DNA of 64,000 nucleotides. It comes from Rudanella paleaurantiibacter (GTDB lineage: Bacteria > Bacteroidota > Bacteroidia > Cytophagales > Spirosomataceae). The stretch spans positions 1 to 64,000 of the forward strand of contig NZ_WELI01000007.1 of NCBI RefSeq assembly GCF_009184635.1. Direction: 5' to 3'. Of the stretch, positions 44,647 through 53,774 are shown one piece after another; within the stretch, counting starts at the first letter, position 1; every line of letters starts with the position of its first letter. The notes beneath the pieces were generated by a model that was given only the letters and a program-made list of their open reading frames with translations, searched no databases and had not been told where the DNA came from. Both the position numbers and the translations under genes were made by a program.

Positions 44647-45264
44647 TCAGATGCCGACTGCTTTTTTGAACTCCGCGTCGTCGGGCTTCACGCCCGATGC
44701 GAAGAAGTTGGTTAGCTGACCTTGTTCGTTAATTACGTACTTGCAGAAGTTCCAGGTAGGTGCTTTGTCGTTCCAGCCGTTCAGCTCCTTTTTAGAGAGC
44801 CACTTATACAACGGGTGCTGATTGTCGCCTACCACTTCGACTTTATCAAACATGGGGAACGTGACGCCGTAGTTTTTCTGGCAAAACGAGGCAATTTCGT
44901 CGTTGCTGCCCGGTTCCTGCCCGGCAAAGTTGTTGGCCGGGAAACCCAGCACCACAATTTTGTTGCCGTACGCTTTATAGAATTTCTCCCAGTCGGCGTA
45001 TTGGGGCGTGTAGCCGCATTTTGAGGCCGTATTCAGAATCACTACTTTTTTACCCTTGTATTTGCCAAGGTCAACGGTTTTACCGTCGAGCGATTTCACC
45101 GTGAAATCGAACAGTGTTTTTGCGGGGGCTTCCATATTTGCAGGGGCAGCGGCAGCAGCTTTCTTGTCGCTGAAAATGCCTTTGACCAGTGTTGAGAGTG
45201 ACATAGCATTAGCGGTCACCAGTGCGAGGATGACCAGAGAAAATACAGTGAGTGTACGTTTCAC
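44647..45264 (-). CDS. exported glutathione peroxidase-like protein
   Basis: The 205-residue thioredoxin-fold peroxidase carries catalytic Cys in NTASKCGYTPQY, Gln in FPANNFAGQEPGS and Trp-Asn in PTWNFCKYVI. A GTG start at 45264 gives a good signal peptide (MKRTLTVFSLVILALVTANA), so the enzyme acts outside the cytoplasm. The alternative TTG at 45276 adds four residues. Most GPx proteins lack a signal peptide. The substrate is probably lipid or hydrogen peroxide with thioredoxin-like reduction. Confidence 0.88.
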   Translation of the reverse strand: MKRTLTVFSLVILALVTANAMSLSTLVKGIFSDKKAAAAAPANMEAPAKTLFDFTVKSLDGKTVDLGKYKGKKVVILNTASKCGYTPQYADWEKFYKAYGNKIVVLGFPANNFAGQEPGSNDEIASFCQKNYGVTFPMFDKVEVVGDNQHPLYKWLSKKELNGWNDKAPTWNFCKYVINEQGQLTNFFASGVKPDDAEFKKAVGI

Positions 45265-45274
45265 GGAGGTAAGC

Positions 45275-45326
45275 AAAAAATGGGTTGTTGGCAGACATCG
45301 TTATCGATGCAACTAAACAACCCATT
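45275..45326 (-). terminator. intrinsic terminator after argS
   Basis: On the minus strand the stem AATGGGTTGTT/AACAACCCATT (45326-45316 with 45289-45279) is followed by a T-run (45280-45275). The 26-base interval contains another small hairpin (GCATCGATAACGATGT). It lies just downstream of argS and directly before the gpx start. Confidence 0.85.
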
Positions 45327-45357
45327 GTTAAAACGAAAGGTTTTGACCGTCTATGGC

Positions 45358-47148
45358 TTACATTTTCTCAGGTACCTCAATGCCCAGCAGCCCCATCGCT
45401 TTCTTGATGGTCTGCCCCACCAGGTCGGTGAGGGCCAGCCGCACGGTCAGCATACGGGCGTCGGGTTCGTTCAGAATCGATACGTCGGCGTAGAACTGAT
45501 TGAACGTCTTGGCCAGTTCGTACGCGTATTGGGCGATGTACGAGGGCGCGTAATCGTCGCCGGCTTCGGCAACGCGCTGTGTGTACTGACTCAACAAAAA
45601 CAACAGTTGCTGCTCCGACGGGTGGAACGACACGGCGGGCAGCTCGGCCGGAATAGCCAGCCCCTGCTCGGCCGCCTTGCGCATGATGGAGCGCGTACGG
45701 GCGTAGGTGTACTGAATAAACGGCCCCGTATGTCCGTGCACATCGACCGACTCGGCCGGGTTGAACAGCATCCGTTTTTGGGCGTCGACTTTGAGCAGAA
45801 AGTACTTGAGTGCCCCCAGCCCGACCATCTGAAACAGAATGTCCTGTTCATCAGCCGTAAACTCATCGACCTTGCCTTTGGTGGCTTCGTCGGCTGCGGT
45901 GCGGGCGGCTTCGGTCACGGTCGATACCAGATCGTCGGCATCGACCACGGTACCCTCGCGCGACTTCATCTTGCCCGACGGTAGGTCGACCATGCCGTAC
46001 GACAGGTGGTAGCAACCCTCGGCATAGGGACGGCCCAACCGGCGCATAATCGAGAACAGAACCTGAAAATGGTAGTCCTGCTCGTTGCCCACCACCCAGA
46101 TCGAGCGGTCGTTTTTAAAGTCGTTGAACTTCAGATCGGTGGTGCCCAGGTCCTGCGTGATATACACCGAAGTACCGTCGGAGCGGAGCACGAGTTTCTG
46201 ATCGAGCCCCTCGGCGGTGAGGTCAATCCAGACCGAATTATCGTCTTTGCGGTAAAAAACGCCTTTCTGGAGACCTTCTTCTACCACTTCCTTACCCAGT
46301 AAATAGGTTTGTGATTCGTAATACGTTTTGTCGAAATGGGTACCGATTTTGCGGTAGGTGGCGTCGAAGCCGGCATACACCCACTCGTTCATTTGCTTCC
46401 ACAGGGCCACCGTTTCGGCATCGCCCTGTTCCCACCGGCGGAGCATGGCCTGCGCTTCCAGAATCAGCGGAGCCTGCTTTTCGGCTTTCTCTTTGTCTAC
46501 GCCCTCAGTTACCAACTGCTCAATTTCGGCTTTGTAGGCCTTGTCGAACAGTACGTAGTATTTACCAATCAGGTGGTCGCCTTTCAGACCGGCCGATTCG
46601 GGCGTCTCCCAGGTGCCGTCGGGTAGTTGCCCAAACTTCTGGTAGGCCAGCATCGACTTACAAATGTGGATGCCCCGGTCGTTGACAATACAGGCCCGCA
46701 CTACGTCGAAACCGTTGGCTTCGAGAATTCGGCTAACCGATTCGCCCAGAAAATTGTTACGTAAGTGACCCAGGTGCAACGGCTTGTTGGTGTTGGGCGA
46801 CGAAAACTCGACCATCACCGAGCCACGATGTGCCGGAGCAGGGGTCTCGGTACGCAGAGCCGTGAGCAGATCGGTCCAGACCGAATCGGCAACGCTCAGG
46901 TTCAGGAAGCCCTGCACCACGTTGAATCGGCTGACCACATCGGTGTTTTCCTGCAACCATTGCCCGATGGTCTGCCCAATTTCGACGGGCGACTTGCGGA
47001 GGGCTTTGGTGAGCGGAAAGGTAACGAACGTGTAAAGGCCCTCGAACTCTTTTTTGGTAGGCTGGAGGGTGATATCAGTAACGGTTTCGCCGTAAATCGT
47101 GGTAATCGCCTGCCCGATGGCGGCCTTTAGTTGCGCTTGTAAATCCAT
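45358..47148 (-). CDS. argS: arginyl-tRNA synthetase
   Basis: The 596-residue class I synthetase charges tRNA-Arg. The HIGH-type motif is in SSPNTNKPLHLGHLRNNFLG (about 129-148), and the KMSKS region appears as GKMKSREGTVV. An N-terminal Add-1 domain and a C-terminal anticodon-binding DALR domain (YTYARTRSIMRKA, AYELAKTFNQFY) are complete. The ATG at 47148 (MDLQAQLKAAIGQA) fits the family, while the 47193 start adds 15 residues upstream of the -7 element-derived transcript. Confidence 0.95.
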   Translation of the reverse strand: MDLQAQLKAAIGQAITTIYGETVTDITLQPTKKEFEGLYTFVTFPLTKALRKSPVEIGQTIGQWLQENTDVVSRFNVVQGFLNLSVADSVWTDLLTALRTETPAPAHRGSVMVEFSSPNTNKPLHLGHLRNNFLGESVSRILEANGFDVVRACIVNDRGIHICKSMLAYQKFGQLPDGTWETPESAGLKGDHLIGKYYVLFDKAYKAEIEQLVTEGVDKEKAEKQAPLILEAQAMLRRWEQGDAETVALWKQMNEWVYAGFDATYRKIGTHFDKTYYESQTYLLGKEVVEEGLQKGVFYRKDDNSVWIDLTAEGLDQKLVLRSDGTSVYITQDLGTTDLKFNDFKNDRSIWVVGNEQDYHFQVLFSIMRRLGRPYAEGCYHLSYGMVDLPSGKMKSREGTVVDADDLVSTVTEAARTAADEATKGKVDEFTADEQDILFQMVGLGALKYFLLKVDAQKRMLFNPAESVDVHGHTGPFIQYTYARTRSIMRKAAEQGLAIPAELPAVSFHPSEQQLLFLLSQYTQRVAEAGDDYAPSYIAQYAYELAKTFNQFYADVSILNEPDARMLTVRLALTDLVGQTIKKAMGLLGIEVPEKM

Positions 47149-47190
47149 TCGATGCGGTCGGTTCAGTGGCCCGACGGGAGTTTTCGGGTG

Positions 47191-47198
47191 CAAAAGTA
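47191..47198 (-). promoter_or_regulatory. -7 element of argS
   Basis: On the minus strand this reads TACTTTTG. Transcription near 47184 leaves a leader of about 36 nt before the ATG at 47148. The -33 element is weak. Confidence 0.5.
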
Positions 47199-47272
47199 CA
47201 ACGCGGATGTTTGATACAGGATATGCAGCGTTAAACGTTTAACTTTACCTCACTACGGACAAGCTGAAATTC

Positions 47273-48832
47273 ATGCGGGTACAACTACTTCTTATCTGGA
47301 TTGGGTGGCTGGGAGCGATGGTCGGCGCACAGGCGCAGCTGGAGCAGGCCCGCCGACTCGAATTTGCCGTTGACCCCAACGTGCAGGAGTCATTCGACGT
47401 TACGACGCTCGGCCTCAAAGGCGTTTTGGTAACGGTTCGGAAAGGGGGCTATTACCCCAACGACCCGGCTCAGTTTCGGTTTCAGGCCTACAGCACCGAC
47501 CTCAAAGAGCTTTGGAGTGCTCAGTTTAAAGCCGATGGCCGGTTTGAGCCCCGGCTTTCGTACCACGACCAAAACTTCCTGTACTGGCTTTTTCAGGAAG
47601 ATAATACCGATAATATTCAGGTGCTGCGGGTGGGCCTCAACGACGGCTTAGTCGAAACCTTCGAGGGCGATTTACTCAACGGTATGGACATCCATCATTT
47701 TAAAGTGGTGGAGAATCTGGCGTATATCGGCGGGAGTCACAGCACCCGGCCGGTGGTCATGGCTTTTTCGTTTTTCGACCGCACGGCCAAAGTATTGCCG
47801 GGTCTGTACGTCAACCATATCGAAATCAGCAGTATCGAGGTCGACCCGATTCGTCGCGAAGTACACGTACTGGTACATAGCCAGAAACGCGGCTGTCAGT
47901 TTTCGGTACGCTCGTACGGGTATGATACCAAGCCGATTCGGACGCTGGAGTTTGGTGGTGACGAGCATAACCTTATTTCGGGTAAGCTTCTGACCGTCAA
48001 TGATGATGAGCTGCTGCTTATTGGCAATTACTCGGCCGACTGTACGCCCTACTCGCAGGGTATTTACGTGACCCGCATCCGACACGATGAGAATGGCCCC
48101 GCCGATGCCGACCGGATTCAGTACATTGAGTTTTCGGCCCTGCAAAACTTTTTCAAGTACCTGAAGCCGAAGCAGCAGCAGAAAATGCAGGCCCGTATCG
48201 ACAAGCGCAAGCAGGAGAACCGGGAAACCAAATTTCGCTACCGGCTGCTCGTACACGACCCTATTCTGACCCACGATGGGCTGTTGCTGGTGGCCGAGGT
48301 GTTTTTTCCGCAGTACCGGGGTAATGCCCTGCCGTACGCCATCAGTACTCCGCGCGTAGGGCCCTCGGCCGTCGACCGGTACTTTGATAGTTACCGCTAC
48401 ACCCACGCCATTGTGTGTGGCTTCGACCGGCAGGGTAATCTCCTCTGGGACAATTGCCTGCCTATTCCAGACATGGAAAGCAACGAGCTGGTGGAGCGGG
48501 TGCAGGTATCGCAGGTAGAGGACAAGCTGGTGCTGGCGTACCCCTACAAAGGCGAAATCAACCTGGAGGTGATGCAGGGTAACCGGACGATTCGGGAGCG
48601 TGAGAATTTCTCGCTCAAGGTGGGTGCCAACGAACGGCAGAAAATCACCGATAGCGAACACGAAAACCTGGCGGCCTGGTACGGGCATTATTTTCTGGCC
48701 TGCGGGTTTCAGAAAATCATTGACGACCCCCGGCAGGGCTTCAACGCCCGCGAGGTGTTTTACCTGAACAAGCTCACCTATTCGCTCGACGAAAAACCGG
48801 CCGACGATAAAGCAAGCCGTTCGGGGAAGTAG
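47273..48832 (+). CDS. secreted protein of unknown function, possible beta-propeller
   Basis: The 519-residue protein has a signal peptide (MRVQLLLIWIGWLGAMVGAQAQ). The rest alternates beta-rich segments of the form LLTVNDDELLLIGNY and THAIVCGFDRQGNLLWDN, which suggests a propeller like those in Bacteroidota stress or gliding proteins. Lys/Arg-rich KPKQQQKMQARIDKRK (about 298-313) forms a charged helix in the middle. No enzyme motif, lipobox or T9SS domain is seen. A TAACTTTA element lies about 30 bp before the start. The function is unknown. Confidence 0.65.
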   Translation: MRVQLLLIWIGWLGAMVGAQAQLEQARRLEFAVDPNVQESFDVTTLGLKGVLVTVRKGGYYPNDPAQFRFQAYSTDLKELWSAQFKADGRFEPRLSYHDQNFLYWLFQEDNTDNIQVLRVGLNDGLVETFEGDLLNGMDIHHFKVVENLAYIGGSHSTRPVVMAFSFFDRTAKVLPGLYVNHIEISSIEVDPIRREVHVLVHSQKRGCQFSVRSYGYDTKPIRTLEFGGDEHNLISGKLLTVNDDELLLIGNYSADCTPYSQGIYVTRIRHDENGPADADRIQYIEFSALQNFFKYLKPKQQQKMQARIDKRKQENRETKFRYRLLVHDPILTHDGLLLVAEVFFPQYRGNALPYAISTPRVGPSAVDRYFDSYRYTHAIVCGFDRQGNLLWDNCLPIPDMESNELVERVQVSQVEDKLVLAYPYKGEINLEVMQGNRTIRERENFSLKVGANERQKITDSEHENLAAWYGHYFLACGFQKIIDDPRQGFNAREVFYLNKLTYSLDEKPADDKASRSGK

Positions 48833-49171
48833 GTGGTCTTTGAGGGACCACCGACACTGACCCGTTTTTACCACCGGCCCCTCCTGAAAAACAAGAGGGG
48901 GAGACTTGCCAGACAATCTGAGGAACCGGATAAAATTTTTCTGTTATTCGGGGTGGAAGGTGTTGTCTTCGCCTTCTGATCGTCAATGTGGTAAGCCATA
49001 GAAGGCAAAACGTATTTCAAGCTTCTGTAATTAGTCAAGTTGAAAGCTCGCACTTCCCCCTCCTGTTTTTCAGGAGGGGGCTAGGGGGTGGTTGTAAAAT
49101 CTCAATCCCGATGAACTCCGTAACTTGCAGCCCAAATAGGCGCCCCGTGGGCGAATGTCAAACGTTTTACA
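48833..49171. other. intergenic region with paired 25-bp repeats
   Basis: No gene is seen. A small hairpin GGTGGTC/GACCACC follows the upstream stop. The main features are the two inverted copies of a CCCCTCCTGAAAAACA-type word described separately. The remainder is without recognised features. Confidence 0.55.
48878..49079. repeat. 25-bp inverted repeats 150 bp apart (CCCCTCCTGAAAAACA type)
   Basis: 48878-48902 and 49055-49079 are reverse complements at 24 of 25 positions. Each copy is itself a near-palindrome around an A5/T5 centre. The word is a common dispersed repeat in Bacteroidota genomes as I remember them. The second copy is followed by GGGGGCTAGGGGGTGG. Confidence 0.85.
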
Positions 49172-49879
49172 ATGAATCGATGGTTTAACCGGCGCTCGGC
49201 CGGGTGGTGGTTGGGTATTTTACTCGTAGTTGGACTGGTGGTTTGGGTCGTGACCGATTTAGCGATTCCCCGACCGCACAGCATCCGACAATTCGATCCT
49301 AATAGTGTGGCTCGCATCGAAACGGCCATTTGGCGGTCGTACGTCAACAACGGCCGCGTTTCGCTTTACCGGCAGTTGGCGGGTGGGCTTCGGAATCAAT
49401 TCAACACACCGTATTGGCGGTCGTACGGACTGGCGTTTCAGGCGAGTCGAGCCGCTTTTGTGCTCAAAGAAGGGAGTACCTCTGCCGATTACGAAGCTGC
49501 TGTGCCGTTGCTGGTTGATTATTACACGGCCGTCAAACGGCTGTCGGGCGAGTCGTTCGACCCGCAGGCTATGGCCCGGCTCGATGTGGAAGCCTGGGCG
49601 ATGCACCGCAACCCGAGCCGCTCCTCGTACGACGACCTGGCGCGGGCGTTGGCCCAAAGTGCCGGTACGCTCTACGGATTACCCCCGGCCCGGTTTGCCG
49701 ATTATGGCGTGTTGCGGGCGCAGGCTATCCGGCAGTACGACGAGGCCCGTCGCCGGAATCCGGTGCCTCGAGAAGCCGACTGGCAACGAATGGAGCAGCA
49801 ACTGCATTGGGCCTGGCAGAGCCTCAGTCGCGTGCTTGCGCTCGACCGCCTGGAGCGTGCCGGGCGTGGGGGTAAATAG
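49172..49879 (+). CDS. membrane-anchored protein of unknown function
   Basis: The 235-residue protein has a short cytoplasmic N-terminus, one hydrophobic helix (about 12-29, WWLGILLVVGLVVWVV) and a mainly helical extracytoplasmic domain rich in Arg, Tyr and Ala (SVARIETAIWRSYVNNGR, ALAQSAGTLYGLPPARFADYG). The protein ends with Gly/Arg. No family is recognised. It is plausible as a real gene because its codon use matches its neighbours and the frame is long. It is separated from the methyltransferase gene by 192 bp with only weak repeat-like sequence. Confidence 0.65.
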   Translation: MNRWFNRRSAGWWLGILLVVGLVVWVVTDLAIPRPHSIRQFDPNSVARIETAIWRSYVNNGRVSLYRQLAGGLRNQFNTPYWRSYGLAFQASRAAFVLKEGSTSADYEAAVPLLVDYYTAVKRLSGESFDPQAMARLDVEAWAMHRNPSRSSYDDLARALAQSAGTLYGLPPARFADYGVLRAQAIRQYDEARRRNPVPREADWQRMEQQLHWAWQSLSRVLALDRLERAGRGGK

Positions 49880-50071
49880 TCAGGAAACAGATTTTTCCGG
49901 CCTATTACCGGGGTTTTGGTGTTTATGTAATTCAGTGGTTTGGGTTAGTTCATTTCTGGTTTACCCGTCTGACGGCAGGGTACTCGTTTGGTGGTTGTAC
50001 ACCTGCCCGAAAGCCAGTTTGCGCAAACCATAAACAAAAAACCATAAACCCAAAACTACACTAACCTCCCC

Positions 50072-51115
50072 ATGCAGCTATCTATTTCTCCCGACAACCC
50101 CCTCGAATGGCTCGCCCTGCGGGCCGACATCGTGCCCTGGCCACTCGCCCACGTGCAGATTATGCCCGTAGTGGCCAAAGCCGTGCTCGAAGCCGCCGAC
50201 AAAGGGGTGTTTGAGGCCGTGGCTGCCGGGGCCGATACCGTAGCCGCCGTTGCCCAAACCTGCAACCTGCACCCCAAAGCCACCCGCGAGCTGATGGGGC
50301 TGCTCACGGCCCTGCGCTATTTTAAGTACCAAAACGAGCGGTTTACCCTGACCAAATCGGCCCGGAAATGGGTGCTCAAAGACAACCCTGAGTCGGTGTA
50401 CGGTATGATGCTGTTCAACAACCGAGTAATGTGGCCCTGGCTCGATAAAATGGGCGAGTACCTGCAAACCGGCAAAGGGATTCATTACCACGACCACCTG
50501 ACGGCCGAACAGTGGCAGTACTACCAGAACGCTATGCTGGCGGCTACCGGCACCGAAGCAAAAGAGTTTGGGCGCAAAGCGCCCGTTGCCAAAACGGCTA
50601 CCGATATGCTCGACATTGGCGGTTCGCACGGGCAGCATTCGGTGGCGCTTTGCCGCCGGATTCCGGCTCTCCGCTCCACCATTCTGGACCTCCCCGAGGC
50701 CATTGAGCAGGCGGCCCCGTTGCTGGCCCGGCTGGGGTTGGGCGAGCGCGTACAGCACCGGCCGGGCAACGCCCTCACCGACGATTTTGGCCACGAACAG
50801 TATGATGTGATTCTAATGTCGAGCCTGGCGCACCATTTCAACGACGAACAAAACCGGGCTGTGGCGCAAAAAGTAGCGCGGGCTCTGCGGCCGGGTGGGG
50901 TCTACATCATCAATGAGTTTATCCGGCCCGAAACCGGTGCTAAACCCGAACTGGTGGGCGGCTCCACCGATTTGTTCTATGGCCTCACAAGTACGGCCGG
51001 TAACTACTCCATTGCCGAGATAAAAGACTGGCAAGCCGGGGCCGGGCTCAAACCGCACCGGGTTATCAACTACCTGACCATACCGGGCCGGGCTATGGTA
51101 GTGGCAAAAAAATAG
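50072..51115 (+). CDS. SAM-dependent O-methyltransferase
   Basis: The 347-residue protein has an N-terminal winged-helix dimerisation domain (about 30-105, VAQTCNLHPKATRELMGLL). The class I methyltransferase domain shows motif I DIGGSHGQHSVALCRRIP (about 178-195), ILDLPEAIEQA, and YDVILMSSLAHHFNDEQ. This is the architecture of Methyltransf_2-type small-molecule O-methyltransferases. The catalytic His is consistent with LAHHFND. The substrate is unknown and no biosynthetic cluster surrounds it. Confidence 0.82.
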   Translation: MQLSISPDNPLEWLALRADIVPWPLAHVQIMPVVAKAVLEAADKGVFEAVAAGADTVAAVAQTCNLHPKATRELMGLLTALRYFKYQNERFTLTKSARKWVLKDNPESVYGMMLFNNRVMWPWLDKMGEYLQTGKGIHYHDHLTAEQWQYYQNAMLAATGTEAKEFGRKAPVAKTATDMLDIGGSHGQHSVALCRRIPALRSTILDLPEAIEQAAPLLARLGLGERVQHRPGNALTDDFGHEQYDVILMSSLAHHFNDEQNRAVAQKVARALRPGGVYIINEFIRPETGAKPELVGGSTDLFYGLTSTAGNYSIAEIKDWQAGAGLKPHRVINYLTIPGRAMVVAKK

Positions 51116-51205
51116 TCGATAACAATTTTTAACAGTCAGAAAGCACGAACTTCGCGGTTCTTTGTGTTTTACCAACAACGAGCCTCCCCCCTCGTTTTTA
51201 TCGCC

Positions 51206-52018
51206 GTGAGAGAATGCCTGGTGGTCATCCCGACCTACAACGAGATTGAGAATATTGAAGCCATTATCCGCAAAGTGTTTTCGCTGCGCGACCCGAATGG
51301 CCGAGCTGACGAATGCCCGTTTGATCTGTTGATTGTCGACGACGGATCGCCCGATGGCACGGCGCAGGTCGTGCGCGACATTCAGGCCGAAATGGCGGGT
51401 ATGGCCACAGCCGCCCGCTTGCACCTGCTCGAACGGAAGGGTAAACTCGGTTTAGGAACGGCGTATCTGGACGGTTTCCGGTGGGGGATGGCGCAGGGGT
51501 ACAACTACTTTTTCGAGATGGATGCCGACTTCTCGCATAACCCCGATGACCTGATTCGGTTGTACCACGCCTGCGCCCGCGAGGGAGCCGATGTGGCCGT
51601 GGGGTCACGCTATATCAAAGGTGTCAACGTGGTGAACTGGCCCATGGGCCGGGTGCTGATGTCGTACTTTGCCGGGGTGTATGTGCGGTTTGTGACGGGT
51701 ATGCCCATCATGGACCCGACGGCGGGCTTTATCTGCTACACGCGCCGGGTGCTCGACACAATTCTGCAAAACCGGATTCGGTTTGTGGGGTACGCTTTCC
51801 AGATCGAGATGAAATTTACCTGCTGGAAATACGGTTTCCGGCTCGTTGAGGTGCCCATTATCTTCACTGACCGCACTAAAGGCACCTCCAAAATGTCGAC
51901 CAAGATTTTCAAAGAAGCCGTTTTTGGGGTTCTCCAAATGAAGATCGGCTCGTTTTTTCGGCATTATATCCCCGGCAAGCCTGCTTTAGTAGCTGAAAGC
52001 GAGAAGATGTCGGTATAA
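51206..52018 (+). CDS. polyprenyl-phosphate mannosyltransferase-like GT2 enzyme
   Basis: The 270-residue glycosyltransferase carries VVIPTYNEIENIEAI, LLIVDDGSPDGTA, EMDADFSHNPDDL and the C-terminal FTDRTKGTSKMS, the hallmarks of dolichol- or polyprenol-phosphate mannose synthases. It transfers a sugar from a nucleotide donor to a lipid phosphate at the membrane. It has no C-terminal membrane helices and thus resembles the soluble Dpm1 type. The GTG at 51206 (MRECLVVIPTYNE) is favoured because the GTG at 51164 precedes an unusual N-terminus and overlaps a possible -7 element. A bidirectional terminator follows. Confidence 0.88.
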   Translation: MRECLVVIPTYNEIENIEAIIRKVFSLRDPNGRADECPFDLLIVDDGSPDGTAQVVRDIQAEMAGMATAARLHLLERKGKLGLGTAYLDGFRWGMAQGYNYFFEMDADFSHNPDDLIRLYHACAREGADVAVGSRYIKGVNVVNWPMGRVLMSYFAGVYVRFVTGMPIMDPTAGFICYTRRVLDTILQNRIRFVGYAFQIEMKFTCWKYGFRLVEVPIIFTDRTKGTSKMSTKIFKEAVFGVLQMKIGSFFRHYIPGKPALVAESEKMSV

Positions 52019-52021
52019 CGC

Positions 52022-52068
52022 TATATCAGCCTGGCAGACGCTACTCCAGCGTCTGCCAGGCTGATATA
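52022..52068. terminator. perfect 21-bp stem between convergent genes
   Basis: TATATCAGCCTGGCAGACGCT (52022-52042) pairs exactly with 52048-52068 around a 5-base loop. It lies 4 bp after the mannosyltransferase stop and 6 bp before the end of the reductase gene. CAGACGC-type words connect it to the repeat at 53005. Confidence 0.85.
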
Positions 52069-52074
52069 GACAAA

Positions 52075-52995
52075 CTACACGCGCTGCCCAATCTGCTCGG
52101 CCAGAATGGCAATGCCCTCCGAGAAGCTGCGCGGGTTGTAGCCAAGCACCGTTTGGGCCTTGGTGATATCGAAACCCGTGCGGGGCGGACGCCGGGCAAT
52201 CTGCTTGAACGTAGAGCCATCGGCCTGCGCAATCAACGATTTGTCGAGACCGAAGAAGTCGGCCGTTTGAATCGCCATTTCGTAGGGCGTGAGCACTTCT
52301 TTGCCCGAGATGTTAAAGATACCTTCTGCCTGTTGGGTGGCAATGAGAGCGCAACCAGCCGCCAGGTCTTCGGCCAGCGTTGGGCTCCGAAACTGATCGG
52401 TTACGACCTGAATGTTCTTGCCGTCTTCGAGCGACTTCTTCACCCACAAGATAATGTTGCTGCGGCTCATATCGTGGGCAATGCCGTACACCAGCACCGT
52501 CCGGGCAATGGCCCAGCGAATAGGTTTACCCACCTGTCCGGCGTTTATCACCACCTTTTCGGCTGCGTACTTGCTCCAGCCGTAGAAACTAATGGGGTTG
52601 CCCAGAGCCTGCTCATCGTACGGCCCGGCAGCCCCGTCGAAAATAAAGTCGGTGGAGACATGGCACAGAAACGCGTCGGTTTGCCGGCAAGCCTCCACAA
52701 TGTATTCCACGGCGGTCACATTCTGCGCCCAGCAAGCGTCTTTTTCGCGTTCGCACTTGTCAACATCGGTCATGGCGGCCCCGTGAATCACGGCATCGGG
52801 CCGTACGTCGCCTATCACCGCAAGCACTTCCTGCTCGTTCGTGATGTCCATGCTCCGGTACGTGTAACCTTCGGTGTAGGGCAGTCGGTTAGCCCCGCGG
52901 GCGGTTGCAATAAGGTCCACCTCGGGGTTATTCGACAACAAGTCCACTAATTTCTGGCCCAACAGTCCGTTGGCACCCGTAATGAGTATACGCAT
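52075..52995 (-). CDS. rfbD: dTDP-4-dehydrorhamnose reductase-like SDR protein
   Basis: The 306-residue extended SDR has the NAD(P) loop ITGANGLLGQKLV at the N-terminus, the Ser of HVSTDFIFDG and catalytic YGWSKYAAE (YxxxK). This matches RmlD/RfbD, which reduces dTDP-4-keto-rhamnose. No other dTDP-rhamnose genes are present, so a related sugar reductase is possible. The ATG at 52995 (MRILITGANG) is the correct start. The extension to 53037 is translated repeat DNA. Confidence 0.83.
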   Translation of the reverse strand: MRILITGANGLLGQKLVDLLSNNPEVDLIATARGANRLPYTEGYTYRSMDITNEQEVLAVIGDVRPDAVIHGAAMTDVDKCEREKDACWAQNVTAVEYIVEACRQTDAFLCHVSTDFIFDGAAGPYDEQALGNPISFYGWSKYAAEKVVINAGQVGKPIRWAIARTVLVYGIAHDMSRSNIILWVKKSLEDGKNIQVVTDQFRSPTLAEDLAAGCALIATQQAEGIFNISGKEVLTPYEMAIQTADFFGLDKSLIAQADGSTFKQIARRPPRTGFDITKAQTVLGYNPRSFSEGIAILAEQIGQRV

Positions 52996-53004
52996 GATTT
53001 TCAG

Positions 53005-53082
53005 GTAGAGACGCAAGATGTTGCGTCTGGCAGACACGCAGAATCTTGCATCTGGTAGAGACGCAAGGTTCTGCGTCTCTAC
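53005..53082. repeat. GTAGAGACGCAAG-type hairpin array
   Basis: Outer arms GTAGAGACGCA/TGCGTCTCTAC (53005-53015 with 53072-53082) enclose two further partial copies (TTGCGTCTGG, AGACACGCA, TCTTGCATCTGG). The stop codon of the cyclophilin gene (53079-53081) lies in the right arm. The word is also a dispersed repeat in other Bacteroidota and cyanobacteria as I remember. A single half copy is at about 58997-59015. Confidence 0.88.
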
Positions 53083-53774
53083 AGGTTATATAATTTCGCT
53101 AACTTCTTCTTTTTGACCCATTTCCCCGAAACGGTCATTCGTACGTCTTTGAGAGGGCGGTCTTGTGCCGAGCGGGGTTGTTTGGCAATACTATCGACTA
53201 CCGCCAACCCCTCAACTACCTGCCCGAATACGGTGTAATTGCCGTCGAGGTGGGGGCTGCCACCCAGCGTTTGGTACACCTTCTGCTGTTCGGGAGTGGG
53301 TACATGGCCATTCATATTCCGAATCCGGCTGATCTGCTGCTGCATACCAGCCTCGTCCCACACACGTCCCTGCACAATGTAAAACTGGCAACCGCTCGAG
53401 GCCTTTTCGGGGTTTCCGTCGCGGGCTGCGGCCAAAGCTCCTTTTTTGTGGAATAGAGCCGGGACAAACTCGGCCGGGATCTTGTAGCCCACATCGCCAC
53501 TGCCGAGAGGGCGGTCGGCTTCGGCCGTTTTGGAGTTGGGGTCGCCCCCCTGAATCATAAACCGCTCAATGATGCGGTGAAACAGAAGCCCGTCGTAAAA
53601 CTTATCGTTGACGAGTTTAATGAAGTTGTCTTTGTGTTTTGGGGTTTGGTCGTGCAGCAGAAGCCGCATGGTGCCAAAGTCCGTTGTCATCGTGACCAGA
53701 AAGTCTTTTTTCCGGCGGTTCTGTGCCTGAGCCAGCACAGGTAGTAAAAGGAGTAGGAGTAGGGTAGTTTTCAC
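53079..53774 (-). CDS. exported cyclophilin-type peptidyl-prolyl isomerase
   Basis: The 231-residue protein has a signal peptide ([18 protein letters not shown]). The cyclophilin domain shows VTMTTDFGTMRLLLHD, FYDGLLFHRIIERFMIQGGD with the active-site Arg/Phe, GALAAARDGNPEKASSGCQFYI and LDGNYTVFGQVVEG. It catalyses proline isomerisation during folding in the periplasm or at the surface. The GTG start overlaps the TGA of the upstream ABC ATPase by four bases, so the two are translationally coupled. The stop codon is within the hairpin array. Confidence 0.92.
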   Translation of the reverse strand: MKTTLLLLLLLPVLAQAQNRRKKDFLVTMTTDFGTMRLLLHDQTPKHKDNFIKLVNDKFYDGLLFHRIIERFMIQGGDPNSKTAEADRPLGSGDVGYKIPAEFVPALFHKKGALAAARDGNPEKASSGCQFYIVQGRVWDEAGMQQQISRIRNMNGHVPTPEQQKVYQTLGGSPHLDGNYTVFGQVVEGLAVVDSIAKQPRSAQDRPLKDVRMTVSGKWVKKKKLAKLYNL

